Positions 1 through 14,021 of a DNA stretch of 64,000 nucleotides are shown piece after piece. Every line of letters starts with the position of its first letter. Position 1 is the first letter of the stretch. The DNA is from Geosiphon pyriformis. Its lineage: Eukaryota > Glomeromycota > Glomeromycetes > Archaeosporales > Geosiphonaceae. The translations under genes and the position numbers were made by a program. Where the stretch lies: contig JAAOMT010000607.1 of NCBI GenBank assembly GCA_016748015.1, positions 30,999 through 94,998 on the forward strand, given 5' to 3'. The notes under the pieces are model-generated. The model saw only the letters and a program-made list of their open reading frames with translations, was not told the DNA's origin and made no database searches.

Positions 1-1320
1 GATTAAATATAATTTATGGTTGAAAAAAACATTTAATAATCCATGATATTGTTTAAAATGAAACGACAAGATATCTAAATAATGATAAATATATCTTTTA
101 GAACTGTTGGTCAAATGAAAACAATATATTTCTAACAATAACTTTATTCCAAAACGGGTATTCATTATACTTAATTTCCATTAAGATGTGAAACCCATTG
201 TGCTATCAATATTTAAGTTTTATACTGTGAAAATATTTACCTTTGATATTGAAGTTTCACACACAGAAAATTTTTAAATTTTCTGCACATTGACTTGATA
301 ATTGATTTAAAATTTTCATTTGGGAATAAGAATTCTTGCTGCTATTATTTAATACAATAGGAAACGAACCGAGGAAGAAAATTTCATTTCAATGAATCAT
401 GGGCAGTATCGGTACCAATACCTTGGTCATAATTTTTTTTTAATAATACCCCTGTTGGGCTTCTTGTGTATTAGGCCTTTAATTCTTAGCTTCTTGTATT
501 GTTATAGATGTATTTCTAAAAATGAAGAATTTGTAAAATTGATTAAAGAAAATTATAGATTTTAAAATTAAATTTCATTAGTTTTTTTTTTGAAATTTTT
601 ATTTTTGTAAAAATTCAATTAATTTTCCGAACTTTTATGTTTGTAAAAGAAAAAAATAATCCTTCCCAGAATATAATTTGAAAACAATTTCTTATGATTA
701 TTTTTTCTTTTCACATAGATTGGAAGTATTGACGATCGTTAAATACTTGTCATGTGATAAGCCTTCATCACAATTTAAAACAAGCAAATAGATGAAAATT
801 TATTTTTTTCGAAGATAAACTCTTCTAAAAACTCATAACTCTCTTCCTGTAGTATAATATAATTCTGGATCAATTCAAATTTTTAACCCTCGGAGTTTCT
901 CTAAATTTATACACAACTACAGTTGGAAAAAAAATTATTGAGTGAAGGGTACAGAAAGAATGGTCTAGTAGAAGGAAACGCTGATAAGATTAGTGCAAAA
1001 CAGTGTATGGGTTGGCGAATGAAATGGTTTGGTAGTCTATTTCAAAAATTAAAGTAGAGAGATTTTTTGGATCAATTAAATTAAACGATACTAACTATTT
1101 TATCAATGTACGAGATTTGAATGCGGGATTCGTGATTGAAAATTCTATAGGTGTATGTATATTTTCGGGGTGTTAATGGTATTGGAGGATTGTAACTTTG
1201 TTCTATCGACGATAACAACGGACTCTGTCCAGCCGAGTTTGATATTTTTCCAGCAGTCTCAATGTTGTGATACTGATGCTTCCAACTTAAAATTATACAC
1301 TTGTTGCATTTTTTTCTTAT
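1..1320. other. Intergenic, no gene seen
   Basis: AT-rich sequence with stop codons in all frames. No repeat family, RNA gene or transposon motif was recognised. It precedes the 3' end of the secreted-protein gene on the minus strand. Confidence 0.5.
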
Positions 1321-2064
1321 TTATGGGAAAGTCAAGAGCTGATGTTTAAGGGCTTCATCGAATTTATCGCAAGATTTTCCGTTACAGAAACTCGATTTGA
1401 AAGCTTTTGGAAAAATTCCCATTTTAGTCTTGATATTTTTTGAAATTCTGAGCGATAATTTGGTGATTTGATTCGTGGTCAGGCCACTTTTTGATAATTT
1501 GGTATGTACAGTTGAGAATAAGGTTGTTTCATAGTCAGAAATACCATTTTCAAGAGCACTATTGATTGTTTTAACATTTCTTTTCTTGATTAATCCAAAG
1601 AAATGACATATTGAAGGAGGATTTCCACAAATGAAATTCATCTTTTCACAATCTTTTTCGGTCCATGAAACACCTATTGGTGGTTGTTTGACGCGTTTAT
1701 GGCAATCACCCATGAAAGGTGGGCTTTGATGAAATATCGAATCGTATACCAATGTAGATAAACTATTATCGAATTCAGATTCTATTCTCTTTATATGTGA
1801 TTTAACAGATTCCATGATCTCCGTTTTCACACTTGCTGCAACTTTAGTTGGAAGATATGAACGAAGATTGACTCCAGATAAAACTGATGACGTCACATTA
1901 TTGGAAAGTGCTACCCAAATGGGTTTATCAACTTTTCTATATCTTTCGGCGAACGCATCACTAATCGATTGGCGACAATTTTTTTCACAGGCTTCTATAG
2001 TCTTTGCAGACAAGAGAAATAGTAAAGTGGACCCTGCAAAGAAAATAATTTTAAAAAATTTCAT
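1321..2064 (-). CDS. Secreted cysteine-containing protein, function unknown
   Basis: An intronless ORF of 247 residues. Residues 1-25 form a classic signal peptide: MKFF, a hydrophobic core FFAGSTLLFLLS, and a cut near TIEA. The mature part has eight cysteines arranged as C-x3-C just after the cut, one in GDC, three in the block DCEKMNFICGNPPSIC, and a final pair in FCNGKSC. This suggests disulfide bonds in a small extracellular fold. An Asn-x-Thr site (NNVTSS) lies near residue 55. No enzymatic motif or named domain was recognised. The ATG chosen is the first in frame and starts the signal peptide directly. A secreted effector-like or cell-wall role is possible in a symbiotic fungus but is only inference. 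The gene stands alone, with no close neighbour. Confidence 0.75.
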   Translation of the reverse strand: MKFFKIIFFAGSTLLFLLSAKTIEACEKNCRQSISDAFAERYRKVDKPIWVALSNNVTSSVLSGVNLRSYLPTKVAASVKTEIMESVKSHIKRIESEFDNSLSTLVYDSIFHQSPPFMGDCHKRVKQPPIGVSWTEKDCEKMNFICGNPPSICHFFGLIKKRNVKTINSALENGISDYETTLFSTVHTKLSKSGLTTNQITKLSLRISKNIKTKMGIFPKAFKSSFCNGKSCDKFDEALKHQLLTFP

Positions 2065-4950
2065 GATGTTGAAATTTTTACAGTGAGAGGTTTTTATTTG
2101 AAAATAAGTGCTGTCGTGGTTCCCCTGTGTGTGTCTCGATTAAAATCTTTTGGAGTGTTGATTCGATTCTCGAGCTCGAGTTGAAAATGAAAGTTTGTGA
2201 GATATGGAGGAATTAGGTGAAAATAGGCTAGGTAAGATGATTTGGGCTCTTAAAATTAGAAATTTAAACTTGAAATTTTGTAAAAATCAAGTTTTTGCCA
2301 GCAAAAAAATTTTTTAAACTAATAAAAAACTACAGCCAGCTGTGTGGGTATGATGTGGTCGGGTTTGAAAGAAGTAATAGTAATGGTATGATGGGTTTAT
2401 ATGAGTACACCTTCAAAGGTGAGGAGGGAAAGACGTGATTAAATGAATGAGAGGGATTTTTTGGGCTGAGAGCCTTAATAGAGAAGGAAATTAAGGAAGA
2501 GGATAACCACGACAGTGGGCGAAAAGGACGGAAAAATGTTGTGAGTGAAGGAGTGGGTGTTAAAAAGCACATTTAGAATCAATCAATAGCTTATATCTTG
2601 GATTGTTGCACATCGCATTCGATGCATTAGCTGTACAAAAATTAGGCTTAAAAATTTATTATACATTTAATTTGATTTATATTGGGCTAAAATCATGCGT
2701 TTAGTTAAAGGTCTACCACCAATATCAATGTCATTTCAGATAGATTAAATGTTGAACGCCTATCTTTAATTTTCCATGGGTGGACTAACATGCATTTGTC
2801 CAAAAAGGTTTAAACTTTTTGGCGAATCTTTTTTCTTTTTTCGTAATTTGGTCCAACTAACAGTTGTACATGCGAATTGGCAATTTACTTTGTGTTCCAG
2901 TACCTTGATATTTGAATGACATAGTAGATGAGGTGGCAAATTACGTTAATTAAAATGGATAATGTTTATTAATTTTATGAACTCTGCTTTGAAAAGCAAA
3001 AAATTTAAGGTTTGTACCATTTGATCGAGAATATGACTTACAGAGATGTTTTAATTATCAGACTTATTACCTAAAGACCCGAGTGTTAGTGTTACCTTTT
3101 AAATTTGATGAGTTTGATCACAATCAACTTCGGCGAATAATTAATAGAAAGTTAATTTCAGGGAAAATCAAAAATTTCTATCAATCAGATTTTTTATACT
3201 ATGAGGGGAGATTCTCCTTTTTAAAAGGGTCTAATATGTTAATTTTATCAGCCTCCAAACATTCTCAATCAGATTTCATTCGACATTAATGGCCATGGGA
3301 GAACATTCACATCATTTTTAAGATTTTCCTGAAAGCAAATCAATACAAAGTAGAAAAACAGCCACACACACACATTTGATCTGAATATTTTTCATATCAA
3401 TTTTTTTTTAGCAAGCTTTAAAATCTTGTTATTTTCTCTTTTAGTTATGATTTAAATCTTGGTTGATTATTATTTAAAAGTTTTTTTTTCTCTTCATCAT
3501 TGAATCTAATAAAGTATTGTGAGTTTTATTACAATAAACATAATTTGCTGTAGCTAAAAGTTCTAGCTTTGAACCTCTGTAATTTGTATGTAAGAAAACA
3601 GTTTCCTATTACTTTTTAGTTGAAAGAAACATACTTAATATAAAGAACTTATTAATCTATAAAAAGCATACAATATCAAATTTTATTTCATTTTTTACCT
3701 TTATAAAAAGTTAAGATGTTTAATATAATCTATGAAAAAAATTATTTGGATCTGATACTTTTTTGGGTAACTGTATGAGAATTTAAGGGTGACAAACAAA
3801 ATTCCAAGTTTCAGATAACGCTTGGGAGCATATTTTAAAGATTTGGTTTTGGGCAGGGAAACTTACGAATGATTCAAATTTTTGACAATTGATTTATTGA
3901 AATTAAAATTTTCAAAGAAAAAATTTCAATATCTTGTTGGAAAAACATGAAGCTCAATTCACTTAATGATTATATTGTAAGATATTATGAAATTTTATTT
4001 TTTGGTTGTTGGGTTAAAGTTCAAATTTTTCGGTAAGCTACACAGCATAAATAGTCAAACTTGAGCTTTTATTAAAATTCAATAAGTGGGAAATTTGATT
4101 TGCATTTAATTTTTGATACATGTACATCAAAAATTTGAACCTGCTTTTCAGCTAATTTCTGAGGAAAAAAGTGAAGCATAAGAATGGTTAATTAAAATGA
4201 AGGAGTAAATTTCTGTTTGAATGAAATGAATATAAAGCAGCAACATGTGGAAATAAAATAAAAAATTGGTTATGATTGGGTTATATCATAAGTTTTCATA
4301 TTAACTAAAAAAATTTTTGCAACGATGAAATATTAATTTGAAATTAAAGTTGGGAAGCTTCGAATTAGAATATTTATATTTGACGTTAGTATTGACCAAT
4401 GAGAAAAATTTTGCATGACCCCAGTTTTTCTGAGACTTACTTAAGCTTATATCATAATCAAGAGTCGTAGGTTTAGTCGTCATACGAAACGAAAAATATT
4501 TCCTTTAACAATAAATCGAGATTTTTCCAAAAAGAATTGATTTCTTTGGATTTCAGATTAAAAAAGTATGACAGTTTTCTCTCGGACTTGGCCTTTGGTT
4601 ACAAAATATTTTTATGTACAAAATAAAATATAGGGTTTTTTGATAGTTGATTGGTTTTATATTTATTTATATTACTTTCATAATTTAGTAAGAATATATT
4701 CTTTGATCTGAGTAGCGGTTCAGAAAGATTTGTCTTTGTTTTTGCATGATCAAACAGGAAATTAATTTTTTACAGCTGCTTTAACTTTAGTGAAGCATAT
4801 GATAGTTGAAACTAATGGGTCGTACTTTTCAAAAACTTTTTTGGAGTTTTTATTAATAGCACGTGATAAAAAATTAATTTTACAAATTGATCACAGTGCG
4901 ATTACTTTCGATAATCAATTCGCAACGCCGCAACATTGAATTTACTAAAT
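2065..4950. other. Intergenic, no supported gene
   Basis: AT-rich spacer. Short ORFs (2330-2572 minus, 3083-3289 plus, 4301-4483 minus) have low-complexity or unconvincing composition and no recognisable motif. Confidence 0.45.
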
Positions 4951-5520
4951 TTATTGGCATGATTTTTGGCAAAGAATTCCCTTCTTCAACCATATATCGC
5001 TCATATTTTGCAACATTTGTTTTTCTAATTCACACTTAACGATTGCCCACAGATTTTCAATAGGATTTAGATCCGAACTACACGATGGCCAGTCAATAAC
5101 TTCAAGTACATGTTTTGACAAAATTTCAAAACAAAACTTAGCATTCATGATATGCCAAAACAACATAAGCTGATTTTCCCCTTCATATAAAAACCCCTAC
5201 ACAAATATTTTTATACAATCTTTTTGTCTTGGACAAATTAGTCTTTTTCTCTCTTACCAATGTCCCAATTGTGTTTGAGAACAATTGAAATGTTGTTTCA
5301 TCCCAAAATGAAGTTTTTTTTTTAAATTATCAATAAGACAAAATTTGGCCTATTCAAGAGTTCTCTGCTTTTAAACTTGCATGAACATTGACATAGTAAT
5401 TGGTGAGCGTTTCATATATTCCAACTTTAACATTGTATCGTACAGTTGAGATAGGTAGCTTATTGATTTTAATTAATTTTAGAACGGAACGCTCACCTTC
5501 ACTTCAGGAGGAGATCAGCT
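4951..5520 (-). pseudogene. Tc1/mariner-family transposase relic
   Basis: Cut-and-paste DDE transposases of this family end in a block like WPSxSPDLNPIENLW. The minus strand here carries DWPSCSSDLNPIENLWAIV in an open frame of 71 codons ending at 4951. Upstream on the same strand, in other frames, are a WDETTF segment (first catalytic Asp block) around 5290-5310 and a helix-turn-helix-like stretch with RSVLKLIKINKLPIS around 5450-5490. The pieces lie in the right order but are separated by stops and frameshifts, and the N-terminus is short or missing. The copy is therefore dead. No terminal inverted repeats could be assigned by eye. Confidence 0.8.
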
Positions 5521-8402
<2,882 letters not shown>

Positions 8403-9108
8403 ATGAATAATATATTTTTCGTTTCTTTTTTAATTCTGGCGATATCATTTTCTTTTAATGTAAACGCTGTCCCAATTAAATCTTTACCTTGGACAAAAAG
8501 AATAAAATTTCCATCACCAGGTGTGAAGGCATTCGTTAAATTTGATTCAAAGCATTTGTAAGTATTTGTTTACTAGATATCTTTGATTTTCTAATTAAAT
8601 TTCCTAATGGTTATAAATTTTAAATCTAAAATTTGATCACATTCTTTTAAAGAAAAGGGTTTTTTCAAATACACGATAATCTAATTGAAAGTGGTACTCG
8701 AGTGACAGGATATTGGCGAAAAACATCATTCCCTAAAAAAACTTTAGTATTCTATTCTTACATCAACGCAAATTGTAATACGGTAGAAACTGATACGGTG
8801 TTGGAAGTTGACGTAACTAACGATTTTACACCTAAATATGTAAATGAAAAAGGGGAAAGCAAATTATTTACAAGAAGTAATTTGTCATGGCTATATGGAA
8901 GACACGTGCAAACTGTTATCGTGGCTTATGAGGTTAAATATACGGTATGCGTTTTTTTTTTTTTATTTAAATTAAAAGATTATTAGTTTTTTTGGCGTCA
9001 CTTAATCAGGGTACTAAGTTTTTTTTTTGTAATTTTTTATAGAAATCTGGAAAGGAATATGTTCAATCGCTGACATGTTCACCAATTCAATACGAAGCAG
9101 ATGAATAA
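8403..9108 (+). CDS. Small secreted protein, spliced, unknown function
   Basis: Three exons give 170 residues: 8403-8557, 8653-8944 and 9043-9108. The donors gtaagt and gtatgc and acceptors ending in ag keep the frame through all junctions. Residues 1-22 are a signal peptide (MNNIFFVSFLILAISFSFNVNA). The mature protein is rich in aromatic and beta-prone residues (VKAFVKF, TLVFYSYI, VIVAYEVKYT) and has two cysteines, in NANCNT and LTCSP. This pattern would suit a small extracellular beta-sandwich, but no named domain was recognised. The first ATG follows directly after a stop-rich leader. The gene converges on the minus-strand serine-rich secreted protein, whose stop codon lies about 320 bp away. 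Splicing is predicted from signals only. Confidence 0.7.
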
Positions 9109-9425
9109 TAAACATCAGCTGAGCAAAACAAGTCAGAAATCTAAAAAAGAACATTTCTTAAAAATCCTTGAGAGAATTCAAAGTAAACTTGAAACCATAA
9201 ATTAAAATAAAATACGTCGGACTCTAGAATTTTTTTTTGAATCAAAAATCATCATATTCAAGAGAAACTTTTTAAAATCAAAAATTCCACATCATTGCCA
9301 TAAAGTTTTGTTTCAAAAATTTAGAGAAGAAAGAATATTTATTTCAAATAAATCCAATTCAATTGATCCCACTAAAAATTTCAATATATCTCTTGCTGCA
9401 TATAATCAATGGGAAAAATATTTCA

Positions 9426-10016
9426 CTAATTCATTCCACCTAAAAGTCGTCCTTTGGAAGCAATTTCACTCATCAAACCATTACCATTCCCTTTCAAACC
9501 ACTCAGTCTTCCTCTTCCTTTTACTGTTTTAACATCGCTAGTTTCCCATTCATCATTCAAACTATACTGAAAATTATCTTTGGTTTCATTTTCATTGTGA
9601 ATTTCTCCATTTGTTGTGCCTTTGCCTTTTTTAGCCTTTGCGAGGAAAGGTGGCGTTGAGGAAACATTTAGTGGCTTATCAATGTATACCTCGTTGGGTA
9701 GCCTTTCAAGTTTTGTACGTTTTATGATTTGAGGCTTGAACTCGCCTGGATCGAATGCTGCAGAAACAGGGAGTTCCTCAAGGGACCCAATAAATGGACC
9801 AGGAAGAAAGGGTAATTTGAAATCTGATGATGACGATGACGATGATGATGATGATGATGATGATGATGGTGAGTTTGGATTATTGTCACGTTCATAATGA
9901 TTTTGGGATATTCTGATTGGAAACGTATATGTTTGACGGGGTTGACATATTGTTATGCAAAGGGATGCAAATGTCATTTTTAGAAGCCAATAATTGATAC
10001 GCAATCGAATTAACAT
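9426..10016 (-). CDS. Secreted serine-rich low-complexity protein
   Basis: A single-exon ORF of 196 residues. The N-terminus (MLIRLRINYWLLKMTFASLCITICQ) can act as a signal peptide. A second in-frame Met at residue 14 (MTFASLC) would give a more typical one and may be the true start. A run of 14 serines around residues 51-64 comes from a TCA/TCG repeat (9827-9868 on the plus strand, GATGAT/GACGAT), so its length is probably variable. The remainder is proline- and lysine-rich and disordered-looking, ending in a Gly/Arg-rich tail (KGRGRLSGLKGNGNG). No domain is recognised. It could be a cell-wall or secreted linker-type protein. Composition supports a real gene, but function is unknown. Confidence 0.6.
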   Translation of the reverse strand: MLIRLRINYWLLKMTFASLCITICQPRQTYTFPIRISQNHYERDNNPNSPSSSSSSSSSSSSSSDFKLPFLPGPFIGSLEELPVSAAFDPGEFKPQIIKRTKLERLPNEVYIDKPLNVSSTPPFLAKAKKGKGTTNGEIHNENETKDNFQYSLNDEWETSDVKTVKGRGRLSGLKGNGNGLMSEIASKGRLLGGMN

Positions 10017-12990
10017 AGCTTCTAGTTTGAGATTTTTTTGAAAACATGTGTGAAGGGCAAAATATACATAATTTTCATATCCAAAACTTTGTAATTTCTA
10101 ATTCAACAAGTCGATATATTCCATTTATTATAATTTGTTACATTTGATTTTATGTGCAGTAAATCAATCGTTAAACATTTTTAATTGATGGCAAAAGCGA
10201 AAATGCAATTTTTTTGTCTAAATTAACCTATTAAACATTTTTCTGATTTTATAAAAAAAAAATAGCTTAGGGATTTTTAAATTTCTACAAACCGAAATTT
10301 TTTATGCTACTTTGAGGCTTTTTCTCCTCCATTCTCAATTGGTTAAGAAATGTTTAACTTTTCAGTGTTCTGAAACACTTTTATTATCTCCCAACATTTT
10401 TTAAATATGATCTTCATCTTTTTTTCACAGTGCATTATCAAAATGAAAAATTAAATATTATCCTAAAAAGTGATCACTCTTTAAAAAATCTCAACTTTTA
10501 TGAGAAATTCTGAAACCGATCGTGAAAGTAATTTTTTTTTAATCGGGGGGTTATCTAAATATCTTGTGGCCTTGAAATGATGTGTACAAAAATTATGTTC
10601 TAAATTCTTATTTATTTAAATTAGACACAGATTTCCAAATGTGGGATTACTTTTGTCTTGTCTTTTTGTAAAAATTCTGCATGCACCCTAAAATATTTTG
10701 TATCATACTGTGATATTATTTTATCCATTTTCTGTTGCATGGTCTAAAATTGTGATTTAACTCTGTAAAAAAATTAATAGTCTTATATGAGTCAGGAAAA
10801 ATATATATACATTTTGACAAGATTCAAAAAAGCTTTTCTGTTACTGCTCAAAAACAATAGTGAAATTTATTTATTTTTAAAAAAATTTAATGTTAAAAGT
10901 AGTAAATGTAGTTGTAACAATTTTTAAGATATTTATTTCCAAATATTTCAACTAAAAATTTTTATAGATTTTAACAAAAATTGAATGATTTTCGAATCTA
11001 TACAGCAGCTGAAAAAGAATGGATTTGTAAAACTATTTTTTCCGCAATCTTGGCGTGGGAAGCGGAATAAATTGAACTCATTAAAGAAAAGATGAAAAAA
11101 AAATTATTTTACTCGATGAGATTGATTTTGAGGTTGCTTACTCACTTATTGTATTACATTCTAGTGCATTTTCTTTTCTCACTTTTGTACCATTCGAACA
11201 TACATGATATTTATTTTTTCTTTTTACTCCAGGTTTCACTAAGGATCAAATGTGAATAAGAAGCAAAAGGTTTTAGAAAGTTTCACGAGATGGGTATTTT
11301 ATGAATCGTTTTTAACTAAATATTCTAATTTTTTTTAAAGAAAATAAAATTCAAAGAATTTTGATGTCTAGTATAATTTTTATTTTACCTTTTGATTAAA
11401 ATTTGATAATCTTAATTATCATTAAAACAAATTTATAAATATTTCATTTTAAAAAAAAAAAAATTTCTTTGTCAAAAATCGGATATTTTTTTCTTTATTA
11501 AAAAGCCTATAGATTTTATTGAAATTAATTCTATCTATAATCTATATTCGGCTTAGAATTGATGAAATATATCTTGATCAATAAATTTTTATTATTAGAG
11601 TTAGACCTACTCCAAGGTTGGAAGATAGTAACCTGAAAATGCATGACCAAAAAAGGAGACTCTACCAGAACCAAAGCCTGCTTTTTTGTCTGAAATTTTT
11701 CTCAAATCAAACTGATACCAACTAAATTAATGTTAACTCTTATTTTTTGAATATAGATTATTTTTTAACCTTCATTCTTTTTCTCTTTTCAGAAATAAAA
11801 TGCTTACACAGAACAATGAAAGGTTGCACCAATTATATAATTTTTTCAAAGCCATGGGGTACAATAAACGATAAATGAGAAAAAAAGTTAAAACTTCAAC
11901 TAATAACTTTAACAATGATGAAATAGCATGGACACATTTAATAAAAATTTTTTGTAACGTTTTTTTAGGCTTATTATTTCTCTTATCTTTCCTAATTTTT
12001 CTCTTGCTCTCTCTTAACTCTATATATTATTTGTAAATCTTTCTCTATTTCTCTGCTTAAAACTAAAAGGAGTCTTTTGCATGCAAGAACAAAGACGCTG
12101 GGGCATGCATGCATGCATAGTGAGAGAAAATTGAGCGCAAATTCTTAAACTATGTTTTAGGGATAACATGGCGTACTGTTAATAATGATTTTTTCGATAT
12201 GCTAATTAAATCAACCTATGTTTTCAATTTTAAGCATCTCAACGAGAATTATGGTGGTATCATGATAATAGCTCCTTTATCTTGTGTTTAGGATTAGTGT
12301 TACCCTGTCATCCACCATACTAAGGCAAACTATATCTCTCTTTACATGCAAAATATTAAAATTTGGGTAGGGGTAGTGGTCTTCAATTAACAGTTATTAG
12401 CACAGAATCGGGCCACCGTTCCCAAATTTGTCCATTCTTGATGAGGATTAAAAAAACTGATTTTTTTTGACCGAGGAAATAAAAATCAAAATTATATAAT
12501 AATAAACGGTTTGTATAATTATGTCAGCAGGAGTAAATATACTCTAATCTTTATTTTGATATTTATCTGTTAAATTAATTACTATTATTGTTTGTTTACA
12601 AAGTCTTTTAAAAATTCTCACCACGAACTTTGTTTACTAATTGTGAAACAAAAAATTTCTCATGAGAAATTGAACCAGTGACAATAAAATTCGGAGATTG
12701 ATTTAAAAAAAATTTGTTTATTGTTTAAATAACAGACAAGATTCTTAAAATCATGCCATTACGAAAAATTTGTAAATTCTATTTATAAAAATCTTAAATA
12801 AACAGATAAATATAAATACACACATGTACATGTATTTAGTTAGATACATACTGTACATAAATAGATAGAGTAAAAAATTACAAATAAAATTCGTTAAAAA
12901 AAAAAAAACTAATGCAATCACAAAATGATACATGTAGTGGGCTTCATGATCTAAATTCCTTTTACCATATAAGGTTCTTGTGATTCAATC

Positions 12991-13027
<37 letters not shown>

Positions 13028-14021
13028 CATAATAATAATAGTAATAATAATGATAATCATTAATATTATTTAATATTATTAATATTTAAATCAATAATAA
13101 AGCAAATCATTCGAAATTAATAATACATATGCTTAGAGTTTTATTTTATTGTTTCCCGAACGGACAAGTCAAAATATCCCCACCCGATAAAAGCAAAACC
13201 CATTCAATAATGATGACGGTAAACAGGAATGACGGTAAAACCGAAATATTTTCGGTTTAAAATTTAAAATTTTTTATCCCAAAGAGTCAAAAACCATGAA
13301 CCAATCAAATATCGTCATTTCGTATAGAAGCTCATCACAGAAATGAACAAACCTATACCATCTGGTTTTACTTAAATTTCCTATTCATAGCTATAACCCA
13401 TATTTAGTATTCATTATTTTTGATAAATTCAATCCACTTTTCTTTTTTTCTTTTTTTTTTTAAGAAAAAATCAGACTCTTGTCCTTTCATTTTTGTTTAG
13501 ACACTTTTAATCACCAAAGATTACCTTAATACGTACAATAAACATTACCTTTCCCGAAATAAGGTAGTCGCACTTGATTAACCTTAACCCTTTTGAAGTA
13601 TTTTAATTTTTTTCGAAAAAACAATTAGGTTTCTTAGCTCCTTTGTGTTTTCTTTTTCTAGTTTAAAACTTTTTATTTTAATTTGGAAAATCAAAATCTA
13701 TCACGAATATATACTAGAACAATTACATCAATTCATTGGTTTCAATATAAATAGTCTTAGTGGGTAATTTTTGAAAGAAACAGTAATAACCTTTCCTCGC
13801 TGTAAAAAACTTTAAATTTCAAATTTAAAGAATTAATCAATTAATTTCATTCTTGCTTTAAAATACATGATATATTCGGTTTCCTGTTGGTCAAAATTTA
13901 AATTCAATTAATCTATCACCGCTTGTTTCTACATTCAATTAAATAAAATATTTTCTCTACATTATCCCCAAACATCTATTTAAACCCCCTCTCCCCATCA
14001 TTCAATTTCATTTCAAAATCC
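10017..14021. other. Intergenic, 4 kb, no supported gene
   Basis: AT-rich with many homopolymer runs. It contains a short GCAT-repeat (around 12105-12120), a (TAA)n tract near 13000 and a small perfect hairpin at 13238-13258. No ORF with convincing composition was found. Confidence 0.45.
12991..13062. repeat. Imperfect (TAA)n microsatellite
   Basis: TAA/ATA units interrupted by TCA, TAG and TGA variants, running into an AT-rich palindromic stretch (TTAATATTATTTAATATTATTAA). Confidence 0.85.

Noticed and set aside
2330-2572. 80-codon minus-strand ORF rich in Ser, Pro and Leu
   Set aside because: Low complexity with no start context or family features.
12751-12933. Phe/Ile-rich ORF
   Set aside because: Typical chance ORF in AT-rich DNA.
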